This document shows, piece by piece, positions 46,501 to 55,993 of a stretch of DNA of 64,000 bases. Every line of letters begins with the position of its first letter. The stretch's first letter is position 1. The stretch comes from Streptomyces chromofuscus. Lineage in GTDB: Bacteria; Actinomycetota; Actinomycetes; Streptomycetales; Streptomycetaceae. Location of the stretch: assembly GCF_015160875.1 (NCBI RefSeq), contig NZ_CP063374.1:1-64000 (forward strand). The letters run 5' to 3'. The notes under the pieces were generated by a model. It had not been told where the DNA came from. It worked only from the letters and a program-made list of their open reading frames with translations, and searched no databases. Position numbers and translations under genes: made by a program.

Positions 46501-49500
46501 TAGGCCATTCCCCGCGTGTCGTACCGGGTCACGGTGATGATGCGGCCGCCTTCAGCTGCAGGTGTGGGCGACTGGGTCTGGCGGAGCCTGAGCTGGGCGT
46601 CGTAGAAGGCGTAGCTGGTGTTGTAGCCGGATGCGTTGTTGTTGAGGGTGCCGGTGGACACCCAGGACATGTCGGTGTTGGTGATGTTGTAGGCGTAGAC
46701 GTAGTTGGGGGTTGCGCCAAGGGCCTTGGAGCGGTTGGGCAGCCAGACCTTGGTCAGGCGTCCGAGGCTGTCGTACTCGGACTGGGTGACCATGTTGTTC
46801 GGGTCGATGACCTTCGTGGCTGCGCCGGTGGCGAAGTCGACCTGGGTGGTCGTCTTGTGCAGCTTGATGTTCTCTACGTCCGTGGCGGTCAGCGGTCCTG
46901 CGGCCGCGGGGGTGTAGGTGGTCTTGGAGACCAGGTTGTCGTTGGTGTCCTTGACGATCGAGGTGCGGCCAAGGGTGTCGTAGGTGGTGGTGGCGACCTT
47001 CTGCCACAGGGGTGCGTCGCTGCTGTCGTAGGCCTTGGCGCGCCCGCTCCAGGTGGCCTCGCCCTTGGTGGGGGTTTGGGTTGCCGGCCAGGTGGTGGCG
47101 GTGGTGTTGTCGTAGACGGTGGCGGTGTCGGAGATGACGTCGCCGGGGCGGCTGGAGTCCGCGGGCAGGTCTAGGCTCGTATCGGCGGTCGCGCAAGGCT
47201 TGGCGACGGTGCGGCTGCGGGAGACGAGCGAGTTGATGCCTGCAGCATCGTTGCGGGCGTACCAGGTGCGGGTGCACTTCTCGTCGCCGGTGACGGCTCT
47301 GTCGCCTTCGTCGTCGACGGTGGCGGGCATGCCGTAGTCGTCGTAGGTCGTTCTGACGGTGCGGACGCGATCGAGCGGGGTGATGCCGCTGGTGATCTTG
47401 GTGCGGGCGTGGGTGGCCGAGGTGCGCACGTAGTAGGACTCGATGTCCGCATACGACTTGTGCTGGGTGGCGGTCCGCTTGGACCAGGGGTTGTTGATGG
47501 TTCCGGAGACTTCGCTGCTGCCGTTGTAAGTGGCGGTTTCGCGGGTGAATCCGGCGTACTGGTTCAGGTCGTTGATCGCGGCCGCTCGGATGCCGGTGAC
47601 CGTGACGGTCTTGCGGGCGGTCGGGTCCGGGTTCTTGCCGTCGGGGCCGAGGACGCGGTCGCCGTGCATGCCCCGCATGAACACCGTGACGGTCTTGCTC
47701 TGCGTTGCGGTGGAGACGCCGGTGAGGTGGGTGACGCGCTCGTAGCCGCGCCAGATGGACCAGGTGCGTTCCTTGGCCGGGGTCAGCGGGTCCTCGTTGT
47801 AGTGCCAGGCACCGCCGCTTGCGGAGTACTGGTAGGAGTGCTCCACGGCCAGGCCGCCGCCCGTGGGGTCGCTGACGGACACGGCGCTGACCGGGTACTT
47901 CTGGAACCAGTCGAGGATGGGTTCCTGTTCGCCGTTGGGTGACCAGTACACCGGGTAACAGCGCTTGGTGTTGGTGTCGACCCTGGGCATGGTCTGCCCG
48001 TAGGCGCAGTCGGCAGGCAGGTAGCTGACGGACGTCTTAGCGCCGGTCTCCGAGTAGATATCCTGCATGCGCGGCCTGAAAAACGGCAGGATGTTCTCGG
48101 AGCCGTCTACGCGGTTGGCCAGCATCTTGTGCTCGAAGCTGACCGGGTTGAGGGCGAGGTCGGTGCCGCGCTTGCCGGTGTGACGGATCTCGTCCAGCCA
48201 CAGCGACTGATCGTGGGAGTCACCCGTGTCGCCGGGATCGAGGTAGAGGTGCTTGAGCGTCCAGGCGTCCACCGGCTCGTAGGCCGGGGTGGCGGCCGCC
48301 GCGTTCCAGGCATAGGTGGTGATGGCGGTCAGGCGCTTGCGGGTGAAGAAGGTAGGCCCGTTGTTGCCGGTGCACTTGACGTCGGCCTTGCACACCGCGT
48401 CGAACGGTACGTCAGGCCAGTTGTTTTGGGTGGTTTCGGTCAGTGCGTCACAGCCGGTGCCGGTAGCCAGGCAGCGCTCGTCGTAACCGAAGACGACCTT
48501 GTTCGAGGCGGCCGGAGTGGCAGAGAACAGGCTGCCGGCGCGCTGACCGTAGCGGATCTCCCTCAGGTAGCCGCCGCGTACGTATTCGGTGCCGATGGTG
48601 TCGTCACCAAGCGTGTCGTAGTGGTTGGTTTCCGCGGTGTACCAGTAGCTCGAGGCGTTGCCGTGGGTGTCCTCGATGTAGTCGAGGTTCCACCGCCAGG
48701 CCTGATTCTTGGAGCGTCCGCTGAGCGAGGTGCCGCTGCTGTAGCCGGGTTCGTCGGGGTCGTCGCCGAAGACGGGGACGGTCCAGACGCTGTTGGTGCG
48801 CTCGGTGCCCGCGCCGTCGAGCTTGTTCAGGCCGAAGACGTATCGGGTGCCGTCGCCGGTGGTGACGGTCCAGTACTCGCCCTTGCCGTCACCCTTTCCG
48901 GCGGAAATGTCGTCACCGTCGTCGTTGTTGTCGGCGCCGGTGGAGTGGGTGACGGTGGAGGCGTCGTCGTTCTTCAGCCGCCAGACGCCGGTGACGTCGT
49001 CCTTGACGAGTTCGGTGGCCTTGCCGTTGAGGACGAGGGAGGCGTTGTCGTACTTCCAGCACAGGTCGAACTTGTCGGCCTGGTCGTCGTCGTCGCAGGA
49101 GCCGTATTTGCGCTCGATGTAGGACGAGGTCAGGTCGAAGCCCTCGCCGACCTGGCTGCCCTGGTTGTTGGTGTTGGCGGTGCGTCCGTCGACGCTGCCC
49201 GAGTCGTAAGACAGGGCCAGGGTCGGCTGGGGGCCTGCTGCGGCCGGCGGGACCCTCAGGGGGTAGGACCAGGTGAAGGTGCCCGAGCCGCCGCCTGCTT
49301 CCCAGGTGGAAGAGGAAGACAGCGGCGTCGCCTTGTAGTCGCCGGCCTGCGACTGGGTACCCGCGGCCAGCGCCAGCATCATCGGCGCGCCGCTGGCCGG
49401 CAGGCTCAGCGTCGCGGCGACGTTCTCCTGGGTGCGGTGGTTTCGGGAGTCAAGTTCGGTACGGGTGCGGCAGCCAGCCTTGCCCGGCGTGTCGTCGGCG

Positions 49501-50078
49501 CAGTCGGGCAGGCGGAACAACTGCAGCCGTCCGGCCCAGTCACCGCCGTAGGCGGAGGCGAAAGCGGAGTAGCCGACACCCAGGCGGGCCGTGCCACCGG
49601 CGGGAGCGGAAACCTTCAGCACGACGCCCTTGACGCCGAGACGGGTCGCGTCCTTGCGGCTCAGGACCTCAACGGTGAGGGACTTCGCCGACCGGCCCTT
49701 GCCGGGCGCGGTGGCCGTGACCGGCAGGGTGCCCGCTTCCTTTCTCGCCGTGGCGCCGGCGTTGAGGGCCAGGGTAGCCGTGCCTGCCGTGGGCCAGGTG
49801 GTCGGACGCTGCTGGTCCCGGCGGGCTCGTTCGGCCGCCTTACGGTCCGCCTGCGAGGGCTTCTCGCTCACCTTGGCAGTGAACGGGCGGACTTTCGCCG
49901 AACGAGGCGGCTCCAGCGTGGGAGCCCCGAGCGGATCGGGAGTGGCAGCGAAGGCGACGGGGGTGAGCAGGCCCGGGAGCATCGCCAGCCCGGTCAGGGT
50001 GGCTATGCGTCTGCTCCAGCGGCCTGTGCTTCCGCCTCCGCGGCCCGGACCGGGCCATGGGGTGCCGAAGTGTTTCAC
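43542..50078 (-). CDS. RHS-repeat polymorphic toxin with C-terminal deaminase tip
   Basis: The 2178-residue protein starts with a signal sequence (GLAMLPGLLTPVAFA), then a long Thr/Asp-rich N-terminal region, and dozens of YD/RHS repeats (YDNAGNTTSRPG, YDALGR-type) that form the shell. The core ends with the marker ARE(Y)DPVTGQFTSVDPLLE and DPTG, near residue 1880. The about 300 residues after it are a variable tip: a Gly-rich linker, a hydrophobic stretch and a nucleic-acid deaminase fold with IHAEEDIIYN (His-Ala-Glu) and YSEREPCKAKC (Pro-Cys-x2-Cys), the zinc and catalytic residues of deaminases such as the YwqJ or XOO_2897 types. The tip has much lower GC, so it was exchanged as a unit with the immunity gene. 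The GTG start has GAGGAAG upstream. Confidence 0.9.
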   Translation of the reverse strand: MKHFGTPWPGPGRGGGSTGRWSRRIATLTGLAMLPGLLTPVAFAATPDPLGAPTLEPPRSAKVRPFTAKVSEKPSQADRKAAERARRDQQRPTTWPTAGTATLALNAGATARKEAGTLPVTATAPGKGRSAKSLTVEVLSRKDATRLGVKGVVLKVSAPAGGTARLGVGYSAFASAYGGDWAGRLQLFRLPDCADDTPGKAGCRTRTELDSRNHRTQENVAATLSLPASGAPMMLALAAGTQSQAGDYKATPLSSSSTWEAGGGSGTFTWSYPLRVPPAAAGPQPTLALSYDSGSVDGRTANTNNQGSQVGEGFDLTSSYIERKYGSCDDDDQADKFDLCWKYDNASLVLNGKATELVKDDVTGVWRLKNDDASTVTHSTGADNNDDGDDISAGKGDGKGEYWTVTTGDGTRYVFGLNKLDGAGTERTNSVWTVPVFGDDPDEPGYSSGTSLSGRSKNQAWRWNLDYIEDTHGNASSYWYTAETNHYDTLGDDTIGTEYVRGGYLREIRYGQRAGSLFSATPAASNKVVFGYDERCLATGTGCDALTETTQNNWPDVPFDAVCKADVKCTGNNGPTFFTRKRLTAITTYAWNAAAATPAYEPVDAWTLKHLYLDPGDTGDSHDQSLWLDEIRHTGKRGTDLALNPVSFEHKMLANRVDGSENILPFFRPRMQDIYSETGAKTSVSYLPADCAYGQTMPRVDTNTKRCYPVYWSPNGEQEPILDWFQKYPVSAVSVSDPTGGGLAVEHSYQYSASGGAWHYNEDPLTPAKERTWSIWRGYERVTHLTGVSTATQSKTVTVFMRGMHGDRVLGPDGKNPDPTARKTVTVTGIRAAAINDLNQYAGFTRETATYNGSSEVSGTINNPWSKRTATQHKSYADIESYYVRTSATHARTKITSGITPLDRVRTVRTTYDDYGMPATVDDEGDRAVTGDEKCTRTWYARNDAAGINSLVSRSRTVAKPCATADTSLDLPADSSRPGDVISDTATVYDNTTATTWPATQTPTKGEATWSGRAKAYDSSDAPLWQKVATTTYDTLGRTSIVKDTNDNLVSKTTYTPAAAGPLTATDVENIKLHKTTTQVDFATGAATKVIDPNNMVTQSEYDSLGRLTKVWLPNRSKALGATPNYVYAYNITNTDMSWVSTGTLNNNASGYNTSYAFYDAQLRLRQTQSPTPAAEGGRIITVTRYDTRGMAYSQHGDIYDSTSPPTSTPVEVSGGQAPIQTDTTFDGAGRPTETVNKTFGVTRWTTTTTYTGDTVSTSAPNGGQATAVVTNALGQATERREYAGPQPTGTDYTTTRFTYHPAGQQDTITGPDQTKWTYTYDLFGRQVEATDPDKGKTTTDYNELDQTVSTTPNDDSTKKLLYGYDELGRKTGMWQTDKTDANKLAAWTFDTATRGKGKPYESVRYDGGAITTGKAYTKRITAYDNLGNATASQLDLPEGDAFRDAGVPSTLSLSAAYRPDGTVAQTGSPAVGGLPSEIVSYTYNATGQQLTSTGTTGYLHGAAFSPQGDLRQLRLGTDPTDTAKKAYLNWEYEPGTRRLTRAYVTDDVNSYMAQELKYAQDDAGNVTSIFDATTQGGTTKADYQCFTYDGHRRLTEAWTPKTADCATSGRTISNIDGAAPYWTTYAYTQAGQRQTETQHTTAGDQTTTYTYNDPTDNKPHTLDNTTGARTASYRYDNAGNTTSRPGATGQQTLAWNTEGKLSTLTEGAKETGYLYDADGELLIRRAKGDGDAILYLGGGNEVRLTTKGTTKTLSGTRYYTANGQTIAVRTATSGVAGTKLSFLASDHHGTSSIALEAGTYAVTKRYTSPFGNTRGSKATSWPDDKTFLGAPADESTGLTHIGAREYDPVTGQFTSVDPLLELNKHQTLNGYSYAVQNPLTHSDPTGMGLACNGYGDSTPCPTNPSGGRSGQPDRINGGGGGGGGNSGKSGTAAASSGPYYSCTGTGPAEICRPLSGPEDSSTNSGNFLSSLLGNPDFWSGVFQTIGGSAFGGLSLSLAGAGAIECGTGILCVAGAPQIAVGVAGAAVGYSWAKSGSDKLGQAFREADEASTGQPTTGQVGYGSTDLSRSVQLTRLINKDKVGNYAAARLDDGTIVIGRSGQIHAEEDIIYNQAKGRKIVDMYSEREPCKAKCLDLTKDMNVTYTVPWNGATKAEQDAIRAASNRELKRLIKDLFDSP

Positions 50079-50230
50079 GTGATGTCTTCCTCACTAGGGC
50101 CAGGCAGCATCGTGCCTGGCCATGGACAACAGGGCGTGAAAGCGCCGTGCGGAGCGCACGGAGGTATAGGAAGCCTGCTGGGCGGGCGGCGTCGCCTGCC
50201 GACCGCCCAGCAAGCAGAGGAAGGGGGCGG

Positions 50231-50872
50231 TTAGCCGGTGATGCCGGGTGCCAGGACCTGGGATCTGATCTGGTCGACCGTCATGGCGCCGGACCACACG
50301 CGCAGCTGCTCCAGAGCGCCGGTGAAGTAGTGGCCGGTGCTGCCGGCCGCAGTTCCGCGGCCCCAGCTCAGCTCACCGCTGCCCTGCTGCGGGGTGGGGA
50401 AGGTGCCCACTTCTTGTAGCTGAGGCTCCTGCCCGACGTACAAATCCAGATCGCCGTCGCCGGTCTCAGGATCGGCCTGTGCGTTGAAGACTCCGGTGAG
50501 GGTCACCCTGGTGCCGACCTGCGCTTCATAAGTGGCCGGTACGACGGTGCTCTGGGTGACCGTTCCGTCCGGGCCCACCGCGGTGCGGGCAAACTCCCAC
50601 AGGTAGATGTGCTGCCCCAAGTCATTCTCGCGCTTGACCACCGACAACGCCCACGAGGATTCGCCGCCCATGGTCTGCCCGGCCACCTGGGCTCGGTATC
50701 CGAGCGGCTTGCTCGCGAGCTGGTCGGTGTTCAGGCGGACGTCGGCGGAGACGGTGAAGGAACCTGTCTCGTCGACCACCGGTCCCGTCGCTGCGGCATG
50801 GGCCGCGCCGTCTACGAGCAGCGCGTCGTCTTCCTCGCCGATCGTTGTTCCGGACACTGTCATGGCCGGCAC
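50231..50872 (-). pseudogene. Distal LamG half, separated by an in-frame stop
   Basis: This frame is the direct continuation of the LamG protein upstream: it is in the same phase, and the 17 codons before the ATG at 50872 read NATTSQGTQISSRTPYPVP without a stop. The content is one LamG/concanavalin-like jelly roll (GSFTVSADVRLN, SWALSVVKRENDLGQHIYLW, VRVWSGAM-type end, shown as QLRVWSGAMTVDQIRSQV). Without the upstream part it has no signal peptide, so it would stay inside the cell. It is cotranscribed with the RHS gene 152 bp downstream. Confidence 0.75.
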
Positions 50873-50923
50873 GGGGTACGGCGTGCGACTGCTGATTTGG
50901 GTGCCCTGAGAGGTGGTGGCGTT

Positions 50924-53900
50924 TCAGTGAGCGACCAGTTCGTTGGCCGGCACCTCGTTCTCAAGCACTCGCGTCTCGTGGGCGAGTTCCGGCGCAGACA
51001 AGGCTCGCTGCCAGGCGGCGACCTCGTCCAGCAGGCCGACGTGGTAGGAGCTGTAGGTGCCGGCGGCCTTGAAGCGGCCGAACTGCAGGCCGCCGGTCGC
51101 GGTCCATGGGGTGTAGGTGGGGCGGCCTGGGACAGGACGACCGGCACCCTGCGGGCGGCCGTTGATGAACAGCTGGATGGTGTCGTTGGACGGGTCGGTG
51201 TCGGGGAGGTTGTCGGCACCCTCGGTCTTGAACACGCCCGCCAGGTGGGTCCATACGTTCAGCGGCGGCTTGTCCGTATCGGCGACCGAGCGGATGTGGA
51301 CCGGGCTGGCCACGTCCTTGTCGGTGCGGTTGAACACCCACTTCTTCAAGGCGCTGGAGTAGTACAGGGCGAACGCGCTGCCGTTCGTACCGGGTGCGGA
51401 CAGCACGACCCGGTTGGTGGAGGCGTCGTTCAGCTGCACCCAGGTGGAGACGGTGAAAGACTCCTGGGTGTTGAACACGGGGGTAGCGGTCGCCGCGTAG
51501 CTGGTCTGTTGTGCGGGATCCGTCGTGCCCCCATTCAGGCCCAGCGACTTGTCACCTTCACCACGGCGTGCCTTGTCCGGCCATTCGATTCTGGTTCCGC
51601 CCGGGGTCGCCGTATGCGGGGTACCCGTGTCGGGAGTGTCGGTTCCGTCGCCGTTGAGGTGCCACCGGCCCACCACGCCCTGCGCGGGTGCCACCTTGAA
51701 GGTGAACTCCTTGTACGGGCCCCACCGGTTGTAGACGTCCTTCGCCCGTACTGACAGCACGGTCGTGCCGGCCAGCGGAGGGACGACATCGTTTACCGTC
51801 GTCTTCAGGGCCCCACTGGAGTACACCGTCTGGGGCTTGGTGTACAGCAGGTTCCACTCGTACGCGGTGACGTCGGTCTTGCCGTCCTTGATGTCGGCGG
51901 TGTTCGGCTCGAAGGTGAAGGAGCCAGGCACACCCGGGCCGCCCTTGCCCTCACAGACATCCGCCGAGCACTGGGTGTAGGGCGAGAGGGACGTGATTGT
52001 GGGCTCCTTTGGAGCCGCGGAGTCGAGCTTGAAGTAGCACCAGGAGCTGTTGTAGGGGGACCACAGGTCGTCGGGGACCGTGTTGAAGGTCCAGTGCGAC
52101 CGGGTACGCGCCTTGAGCCGGTACAGACCGCCGTCGACGAGTTGGGCGGTTTCCATCCGCTCCAGGTCGTTGTCCGCGTGCCAGCCGGTGCTGGGCGAGC
52201 TCCCGGACCAGACCCGGCGCCAGGGTGCGTCGTCCCCGCGTTCGACGATGAACTCGGCCCGCAGCAGAGCGCCCGAGGTCGAGCCGACTAGCGTCTGGAG
52301 CCGTGCCTGGACGGTCGGGACGCCCAAGGTGACGATGAGCGGGTCGGTAGAGGATGTCTTGCAGTAGGCGGTCGTGCCGTTAATGCCCGAGATGATCCCG
52401 ACGTTGGTGGGGACGCCGGGCTTGTAGGCGTAGATGACCTGCAGTTCGGCGTTGTCGTCGAACCGCTTCCAGGCGCGCGGCTCGGTCTCGTCGTGGGCGC
52501 GCAGCATCAGCGTCAGCCGGCTGAAGGAGCCGTTGGCGAAGGAGCGGACGGTGCTGGTGAGGTTCTCGTCCGTCTCGGTGGTGTTGTCGTTGAACTCGAT
52601 CCAGGCATCTGGCTGGTCCGGTGAGCACAGGTCGCCTCGGCCGGCCGACACAGCGCGGTCGCCGAGGTGGTCCAGCTGCGCCGGTCCCGGCCAGCCGGTC
52701 GCCTCAGAGATGTTGTTGGTGCGCTTCAGGTCCACGGTGTAGGGGGTGCAGTTGAACGACCACGTCTCCCGCGCACGGAATGTGGCGTCCAGCACGTGCT
52801 TGCCGGCCAGCGCAGTCGGCGCGAACTCGAAGTACATCCGGTCGATGTAGCCGCCACCACAGGTGTAACCGTCGGCCGTACCGCACTTGCCGACACCCTT
52901 GTCGCCGTCGAACATCCAAAACCGGTCCCCGTCAGATGAAATCTTGGTGCGCTCCTGCGCACCCAGACCCATCGGCGGGTCGATGAACACCGGGTAGACC
53001 GTCTCAGCGCCGCGCAGCAGTTCGAGGTCGGGGCGAACAGCAATGGAACCGTCCGCTACCGTCACCGGCAGCACCGCACTCGCGTCCCCTTCCCCGGGCT
53101 GCACCGGGTCGCCCGAGTCGTCCTGTGCAGCAGCGTCAGAGGTGGCGGCGGGCTGCAACTGAGTCTGGGTGCCTGACGGGCTGTCCCCCGCGGAGTCCCA
53201 CATCAGTCCCGCCGGGCCGCGGAAGATGGCGTTGCCATCCTCGTCGAGCGCGCGCAGGCCACCACCCGCGCCCGGAACCAGACTCAGCCCATCACCGTCC
53301 GCGGTGATGACGAGGTGCTCCAGCGCAGGGTTGTGCGCGGCCTCGGGCGTCTTGACGACCAGGACCTCGCGATAGCCCTCAGCCGTGGCGGTCAACTGCA
53401 GGTCCACACCGTCGAACACCTCTGGATAGGTGGCTGTGGCACCGTCCAGGACCGGCTGCGGCAGGGTGTCGGTCCAGCCCAGGGTGACCGAACGGCCGTC
53501 CCTGCCCAGGCGGAGCATGTCCGCGCCGGAGCCGCCGCCGGAGAACGACACGTCGACCACAGCGCCCTTGGGGGCAACTCGCCCGTCAGGACGCCGCTCC
53601 AGCGTGGTATCGACCGCCCCCCAGGTTCCGTCGTCCCGTCTCACCCGCTGCGGAGTGGTGGACTGCGTGAGCGTGAGCGTGCCGTCGGGGTTGGCATGCG
53701 TCGTGGTGTATTCGCTGCGCGCCGTCGTCACCTCCACCTGCTGACCGGACGCCTTCGCCTGGGCCAGGGCGGCGGCTTCATCCAACTCGCCAGTGGCCGC
53801 TTCCGCAGCAGCCGCCTTAACGGCCGAGGTTGCCGGTGTCGGCAACACGGGCAACGCCGTCAGAACCAGCGAGGCGGCAACGCCCCCCAACACCGCAGCT

Positions 53901-53950
53901 CTTGTTCTTCGAGCCCGCAGCAAAAGCACCCCACCCCGCCAGAACTTCAC
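50924..53950 (-). CDS. Secreted LamG-domain surface protein, cut short by an in-frame TGA
   Basis: About 1008 residues are encoded from a GTG at 53950 with GGGTGGGA upstream; the upstream frame to 54022 looks like non-coding sequence. A signal peptide (TRAAVLGGVAASLVLTALPV) is followed by a large beta-rich region of the kind that precedes RHS toxins in Streptomyces, and a LamG domain at the end (ESFTVSTWVQLND, YHVGLLDEVAAWQRALS). The gene ends at TGA after NELVAH. The next codons continue the same protein, and a Trp (TGG) is the natural residue at that point as I recall such proteins. It is the first gene of the RHS toxin operon and may help export or display the RHS shell. Confidence 0.78.
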   Translation of the reverse strand: MKFWRGGVLLLRARRTRAAVLGGVAASLVLTALPVLPTPATSAVKAAAAEAATGELDEAAALAQAKASGQQVEVTTARSEYTTTHANPDGTLTLTQSTTPQRVRRDDGTWGAVDTTLERRPDGRVAPKGAVVDVSFSGGGSGADMLRLGRDGRSVTLGWTDTLPQPVLDGATATYPEVFDGVDLQLTATAEGYREVLVVKTPEAAHNPALEHLVITADGDGLSLVPGAGGGLRALDEDGNAIFRGPAGLMWDSAGDSPSGTQTQLQPAATSDAAAQDDSGDPVQPGEGDASAVLPVTVADGSIAVRPDLELLRGAETVYPVFIDPPMGLGAQERTKISSDGDRFWMFDGDKGVGKCGTADGYTCGGGYIDRMYFEFAPTALAGKHVLDATFRARETWSFNCTPYTVDLKRTNNISEATGWPGPAQLDHLGDRAVSAGRGDLCSPDQPDAWIEFNDNTTETDENLTSTVRSFANGSFSRLTLMLRAHDETEPRAWKRFDDNAELQVIYAYKPGVPTNVGIISGINGTTAYCKTSSTDPLIVTLGVPTVQARLQTLVGSTSGALLRAEFIVERGDDAPWRRVWSGSSPSTGWHADNDLERMETAQLVDGGLYRLKARTRSHWTFNTVPDDLWSPYNSSWCYFKLDSAAPKEPTITSLSPYTQCSADVCEGKGGPGVPGSFTFEPNTADIKDGKTDVTAYEWNLLYTKPQTVYSSGALKTTVNDVVPPLAGTTVLSVRAKDVYNRWGPYKEFTFKVAPAQGVVGRWHLNGDGTDTPDTGTPHTATPGGTRIEWPDKARRGEGDKSLGLNGGTTDPAQQTSYAATATPVFNTQESFTVSTWVQLNDASTNRVVLSAPGTNGSAFALYYSSALKKWVFNRTDKDVASPVHIRSVADTDKPPLNVWTHLAGVFKTEGADNLPDTDPSNDTIQLFINGRPQGAGRPVPGRPTYTPWTATGGLQFGRFKAAGTYSSYHVGLLDEVAAWQRALSAPELAHETRVLENEVPANELVAH

Positions 53951-54022
53951 AGATCCCACCCTCAGGAAACAGAAAACGCACAGGATGCAGAGAGTTAAGG
54001 CCCGGTTACGAAGGCACGTCAA

Positions 54023-54430
54023 TCAGGTGTGACGCAGGTCACGAAGACTTGTCCCACTATGGCCTGACCAGGCGAAATATCGCCCGACTATCCGTCAGCT
54101 GGACGAACGTGAGCATCCCCGACGCAACGTCCCTTCCCTCGCGGACCGAACTTCCAAGGCTCACGGACACGCCCACATGACGCATCCGTCCTTGCGGACT
54201 TATGGGTCAGGGAGCCGACAGAGGCGACCACTGCGTGACGCCGGGGAGCCCGGCGAGTTTTTCGCCGCTCGGCTGATTGAGACGCCGACCAGGTAGGCGG
54301 TGACGACCACCCAAGAGCGAGGCCCGCTTGGCACTCGCAGTCAAAAATCCGCCGGCTGGGCCCTAGTAGTGCTTGGTCAGATTTAGATGTGCTGAGCGTG
54401 TCTTTTGGTTCGGTAGGTCGTTGAGGGCGT
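54023..54430. other. Spacer between the toxin operon and the IS701-family gene
   Basis: No gene is visible. The stretch should contain the toxin operon promoter on the minus strand. From about 54368 (CTAGTAGTGCTTGGTCAGAT) it probably includes the left end of the IS701-family element. Confidence 0.4.
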
Positions 54431-55616
54431 GTGACTCCAGACGGGATAGCTGCGGTGCGTGGTGAGTTGGAGGCGTTCGCAGCGGAGGTGTTCGAGCCGT
54501 TCGCGCGCAACGACCAGCGCCGGTGGGGCCAGGTCTACCTGCGCGGACTGCTGACCGACGGCAAACGCAAGTCGGTCGAGCCGATGGCTGCCCGCCTCGG
54601 GGAGGACGGGAACCGGCAGGCCCTGGCCCACTTCATCACCACCAGCCCGTGGGATCCGGCCCATATCCGGGCCCGTCTGGCCTGGAGGATGGAGACGGAG
54701 ATCCGGCCGACCGTGCTGGTCTTCGACGACACCGGCTTCCTGAAGGACGGCAGTGCCTCGGCGTGCGTGTCGCGGCAGTACACCGGCACCGCGGGCAAGG
54801 TCACCAACTGCCAGGTGGGGGTCTCGCTGCACCTGGCCTCCGACCATGCCTCGGCTGCGGTCAACTGGCGGCTGTTTTTGCCGCAGACCTGGGATCCCGC
54901 AGCGCCGAAGGCGGATGCGGACAAGGTCGCCCGCCGCCGGTCCTGCGGCATCCCCGACGACGTCGGCCATGTGGAGAAGTGGCAGCTGGCTCTGGACATG
55001 GCTGACGAGACCCGTTCCTGGGGGATCGAGGTGCCGCTGGCCATCGCGGACGCCGGATACGGCGACGCCGCGGCCTTCCGGCTCGGCCTGAACGCCCGCG
55101 GCATGCATTACATGGTCGGGATCTCCACCACGCTGTCGGCTCATCCCGGCGACGCGGTGCCGGTGTGCGAGCCGTACTCCGGGACGGGACGGCCGCCGGT
55201 GCCGAAGTACCCGGACAAGCCGCGGTCGGTGAAAGAGCTGGTCATCGCGGCCGGCCGGAAGACCGCACGGCCCGTCCAGTGGCGTGAGGGCTCCCGGCCC
55301 GGCACCGGCCGCTCCGGCTTCAAGCGCATGTACTCCCGGTTCGTGGCCTTGCGCATCCGGCCTGCCGGGCGCGAGATCCGGCAGGCCGCCGACGGCCCGG
55401 AACTGCCCGAGTGCTGGCTGCTGGCCGAATGGCCCGCCGGGGAGAGCGAGCCGGTCCAGTTCTGGCTGTCCGACCTGCCCGCCGACACCCCGCTGACCAC
55501 CCTGGTCCGGCTTGCCAAGCTTCGCTGGCGCATCGAGCACGACTACCGCGAGATGAAGCAGGCCCTGGGCCTGGCCCACTTCGAGGGCCGCACCTGGAAC
55601 GGCTGGCACCACCACG
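54431..55616 (+). pseudogene. IS701-family transposase, C terminus lost
   Basis: The frame from the GTG at 54431 is an IS701-family DDE transposase: PTVLVFDDTGFLKDG with the first Asp, a LAIADAGYGD second Asp and LRWRIEHDYREMKQALG with the Glu. It runs into GRTWNGWHHHV, which normally continues for some tens of residues, but an IS3-family element begins at 55617. The missing end is not found to the right of that element, so the rest was deleted. The product of the chimeric frame ends at 55654. Confidence 0.85.
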
Positions 55617-55666
55617 TGAACCGCCCCGGTTCGAATAGAGACTCGATTTCATGAAAGGATCGAGTC

Positions 55667-55993
55667 ATGGCACGACGTTCCCGTTACCCGCTTGAGCTCC
55701 GCCGCCGTGCGGTGCGCATGGTCGCCGAGGTGCGCGACGACTACCCGAACGAGACGGCCGCCTTGCAAGCGGTGACGGAGAAGCTCGGCATCGGCTCCCG
55801 CGAAACGCTGCGGAACTGGGTGAAGCAACACGAGATCGACGCGGGCCAGCGCCCGGGGACGACGACGGAGGAATCTGCCCAGCTCAAGGCGCTGAAGAAG
55901 GAGAACGCCGAACTCAAGCGGGCCAACGAGATCCTCAAGGCCGCGGCAAGTTTCTTCGCGGCCGAGCTCGACCGGCCACACACGCGCTCGTAG
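55667..55993 (+). CDS. IS3-family OrfA
   Basis: The 108-residue protein has a helix-turn-helix (TEKLGIGSRETLRNWVKQ) and a leucine-zipper coiled coil (LKALKKENAELKRANEILKAA), the usual OrfA layout. It binds the terminal repeats. orfB lies in the -1 frame relative to orfA, so the transposase is probably a fusion made by programmed frameshifting near the orfA end. Confidence 0.9.
   Translation: MARRSRYPLELRRRAVRMVAEVRDDYPNETAALQAVTEKLGIGSRETLRNWVKQHEIDAGQRPGTTTEESAQLKALKKENAELKRANEILKAAASFFAAELDRPHTRS

Noticed and set aside
43600..50234. Long forward frames opposite the RHS gene
   Set aside because: They are Gly/Val/Arg-rich mirror frames of the YD repeats; the reverse frame has the signal peptide, repeats and toxin motifs.
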